Translations under genes and position numbers: made by a program
In this document: positions 62,174 to 64,000 of the stretch, piece after piece
How the letters are laid out: each line of letters starts with the position of its first letter
Numbering within the stretch: the stretch's first letter is position 1
Assembly: GCF_030271255.1 (NCBI RefSeq)
Contig: NZ_JASJOM010000005.1
Location: forward strand, 327,015-391,014
Reading direction: 5' to 3'
DNA from: Peribacillus folii
Lineage (GTDB): Bacteria; Bacillota; Bacilli; Bacillales; DSM-1321
DNA: 64,000 nucleotides
Notes under the pieces: model-generated
What the model was told of the DNA's origin: nothing
The model's database searches: none
Seen by the model: the letters and a program-made list of their open reading frames with translations, nothing else

Positions 62174-62635
62174 TTATTCCTGCCCTTTGCGCAGGTGAGA
62201 TTCATCTTGTGGAAAAATATCCTTTACCGTCGATGAGAAAATCAAATGTGTAGACGATTTCCCATATTTAATCGCCTCATCGACAAACGCCTCCAGCGTT
62301 TCCATGGAGTAGGTACTGATTTTGACGAGGTAACTATATTGACCGGCTAACCGGTGACATTCCAACACATCTTCATGCCGCAAGCTGAAATCATAAAAAT
62401 CCTTACATCTGTCGGTTTCAAACAGGACGAACGCCGTTAAGCCCCGATCAAGCTTTTCAAGGGCTATTTCCGTTTTATACCCCTTGATTACGCCGCTATC
62501 CTCCAGTTTATTCACCCGCTCTTTAGCGGCCGGGGCGGTTAAAGACACCTTCTGGGCCAGCTCCTTCATTGCCATTCTCCCGTTGGACTCCAGCAGGGAA
62601 AGTATTTTTTTATCGGTGCGATCCACTTCAATCAC
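62174..62635 (-). CDS. Lrp/AsnC-family transcriptional regulator
   Basis: A 153-residue regulator: HTH at residues 5-60 (VDRTDKKILSLLESNGRMAM, KELAQKVSLTAPAAKERVNK) and an AsnC/RAM ligand domain from 65. Start GTG 62635. Divergent from the DJ-1/PfpI gene, a possible target. Ligand probably an amino acid, by family. Confidence 0.9.
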   Translation of the reverse strand: MIEVDRTDKKILSLLESNGRMAMKELAQKVSLTAPAAKERVNKLEDSGVIKGYKTEIALEKLDRGLTAFVLFETDRCKDFYDFSLRHEDVLECHRLAGQYSYLVKISTYSMETLEAFVDEAIKYGKSSTHLIFSSTVKDIFPQDESHLRKGQE

Positions 62636-62777
62636 CTTGACCTTTCATTAATAAGTGTAATTCTATACATACATTATAAAATAAAGGAAATGGGATTGAA
62701 TGCATCATTTAACATATGTATGGACGAAGATGCTTTTTATATAATGAATACAAATATATGGTATGGGGGATGTCGCT

Positions 62778-63362
62778 ATGAAAAAAGTATTGCTGCTGTT
62801 GGCTAACGGGTTCGAAGCGGTTGAAGCGAGCGTATTTACGGATGTATTGGGCTGGAATGAATGGGAGGGAGATGGCACAACTGAAGTGGTTACCGCTGGG
62901 CTGCATGAGCAATTAACCTGCACCTGGAACTTCATCGTGAAGCCTGAATTCACCATCGAGCAATTGGATCTTGATGACTTTGATGCTTTAGCCATCCCCG
63001 GGGGATTTGAAGAAGCCGGCTTCTACGAGGATGCTTATGATCGCCGGTTTCTTGATGTAATTACACATTTTCATGATAAAAAGAAAATCATCGCAACGAT
63101 TTGCGTAGGGGCCCTTCCGTTAGGAAAAAGCGGGATCTTGAAAGGACAAAAAGCGACCACCTATAATCACCCAACCAGTCATAGGCAGGCCCAGCTCAAG
63201 GAGTTTGGGGCGCTTGTCGTCAATGAACCGATTGTCGTCACAGATAACATCATTACCTCCTATAATCCTTCTACGGCATTCGGGGTAGCTTTCACCCTTT
63301 TGGAAATGCTCACCACCAAAGAAAACTGCAAGCATGTGAAGGAATTGATGGGCTTCGATTAA
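62778..63362 (+). CDS. DJ-1/PfpI-family protein
   Basis: A 194-residue DJ-1/PfpI (class I glutamine amidotransferase-like) protein: KKVLLLLANGFEAVEASVFT start with the conserved Glu, LAIPGGFEEAGFYE, and the nucleophile Cys at about residue 109 in ATICVGALPLGKSG, with His in YNHPTSHR. It may be a deglycase, chaperone or hydrolase. ATG 62778 is preferred to 62763 because GGGGGAT is better spaced. Confidence 0.87.
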   Translation: MKKVLLLLANGFEAVEASVFTDVLGWNEWEGDGTTEVVTAGLHEQLTCTWNFIVKPEFTIEQLDLDDFDALAIPGGFEEAGFYEDAYDRRFLDVITHFHDKKKIIATICVGALPLGKSGILKGQKATTYNHPTSHRQAQLKEFGALVVNEPIVVTDNIITSYNPSTAFGVAFTLLEMLTTKENCKHVKELMGFD

Positions 63363-63374
63363 GTTTTTCCCACC

Positions 63375-63399
63375 ACCCCAACAAGGCATTTGTTGGGGT
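63375..63399. terminator. bidirectional hairpin between convergent genes
   Basis: CCCCAACAA-GGCAT-TTGTTGGGG, perfect 9-bp stem between the DJ-1 gene and the small gene at 63414. No long T-run, so termination strength is uncertain. Confidence 0.55.
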
Positions 63400-63413
63400 G
63401 AATGACGTTGGGA

Positions 63414-63584
63414 TTATCCTTCCGTATTTTCCCCCATGCCTGCTTCAAGGTTTTTGAGGTAGACGTCGGAAATTCCATTCATGCCTTCCATAACTTGTGC
63501 TTGTGTATATTCCATACTGCCGACCAGTTCAGCATGCTTCTTATCATCACTTTCTTTTGTACGCTTGGATTTTGGTTCAGTCAC
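63414..63584 (-). CDS. small hydrophilic protein
   Basis: A 56-residue protein, charged and Met/Gly/Glu rich (KRTKESDDKKHAELVGSMEY; GMNGISDVYLKNLEAGMGEN). GTG 63584 follows GGAGGTGAT at good spacing. Unknown function. Confidence 0.6.
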   Translation of the reverse strand: MTEPKSKRTKESDDKKHAELVGSMEYTQAQVMEGMNGISDVYLKNLEAGMGENTEG

Positions 63585-63877
63585 ATTTATCACCTCCATC
63601 ATTTAGGGTGGCTAACCAAGGGGGAAATATGCAGGAGAGGCTGCGCGGATGGAGTGCATCAGCTGCTATATTAAGGAAATATCCTTTCTGTTTTGCTGGA
63701 AAAGATTATATTATGGAGATTTTTTAAAAAATGGGCTGTTTTCATGGAGCGAAAGGGATATACTATAGGATAGCTTTTATTACATTTTTAAAAGTATCAC
63801 ATTTAATACTTTGTGTAATGTTTTACATTTTTTTCTAACCAAATCAACAAAATGCTTATTGCAAAGGAGAATTGGAT

Positions 63878-64000
63878 ATGTCAGAAACGATTACCCAATC
63901 ACAGACTGAACAATTAAATGCACGTCAAGATGTACTGGATCAGCTTTTAAAGCCAGAGGTTCAGGAATCCCTCAATACTTTAGTCGACCAGCTTCCAAAA
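63878..64000 (+). CDS. DUF1641 protein, cut by the window end
   Basis: The first 41 residues of a YjgD/YrhD-like DUF1641 protein (LNARQDVLDQLLKPEVQESL then NTLVDQLPK). ATG 63878 with AAAGGAG. In bacilli this gene usually lies next to a formate dehydrogenase-like oxidoreductase (yjgC), which should follow to the right of the window. Confidence 0.8.
   Translation, partial: MSETITQSQTEQLNARQDVLDQLLKPEVQESLNTLVDQLPK

Noticed and set aside
63800..63877. FNR/ArcA-like site upstream of the DUF1641 gene
   Set aside because: TGTGTAATGTTTTACA matches TGTGA-N4-TCACA poorly.

Overview
The window reads as chromosome of an endospore-forming, low-to-moderate GC Bacillaceae. Evidence is the spore germination genes (cwlJ-gerQ, a complete ger B-A-C operon, a decayed ger A-type gene), a qoxABCD quinol oxidase, an RsbR paralogue, AGGAGG-type ribosome binding sites and frequent GTG/TTG starts. 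A Peribacillus (former Bacillus simplex) type genome is my best guess, from memory of its dispersed repeats, and is not proven here. No rRNA, tRNA, phage, transposase or CRISPR was seen.

Layout. 1-15 kb: regulator-plus-target pairs, often divergent with visible palindromic operators (LysR; EamA exporter; MarR-GNAT fusion; MATE/TetR; TetR/hydrolase; PucR-like/SnoaL-like), with cwlJ-gerQ between. 15-25 kb: a 1002-residue BspA-type leucine-rich-repeat surface protein, then many small membrane or unknown proteins, several broken, and a DUF2254 membrane protein. 25-31 kb: a LysM/SH3 protein and the qox operon. 31-35 kb: more small proteins and gene fragments. 35-36.4 kb: a nucleoside hydrolase behind a guanine-class purine riboswitch with its own terminator. 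37.9-46.5 kb: a catabolic operon matching B. subtilis yodT-P-S-R-Q (beta-lysine degradation) without kamA, with an amino-acid permease at its end and a divergent PucR regulator; a perfect 19-bp palindrome lies in the divergent promoter region. 46.6-54 kb: small enzymes, small proteins, a 600-residue membrane protein and a 461-residue unknown protein. 54.3-55.1 kb: about 20 tandem copies of a 41-bp unit. 55.4-64 kb: quinone reductase, ger B-A-C operon, acetyltransferase, RsbR paralogue, Lrp/AsnC, DJ-1/PfpI, and the start of a DUF1641 gene.

Two non-coding families stand out. One is a roughly 75-bp dispersed element with about 20 full or partial copies between 1.4 and 46.6 kb, always just 3' of minus-strand genes, whose hairpin plus U-run has terminator polarity for those genes; at least three genes use a stop codon inside it. 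The other is the 41-bp array, each unit made of two diverged half-units. Several short genes and fragments were found by direct translation of intergenic DNA (20638-20772, 27166-27342, 32355-32504, 47126-47299, 49124-49273, and fragments at 14761, 20948, 33916 and 34651).
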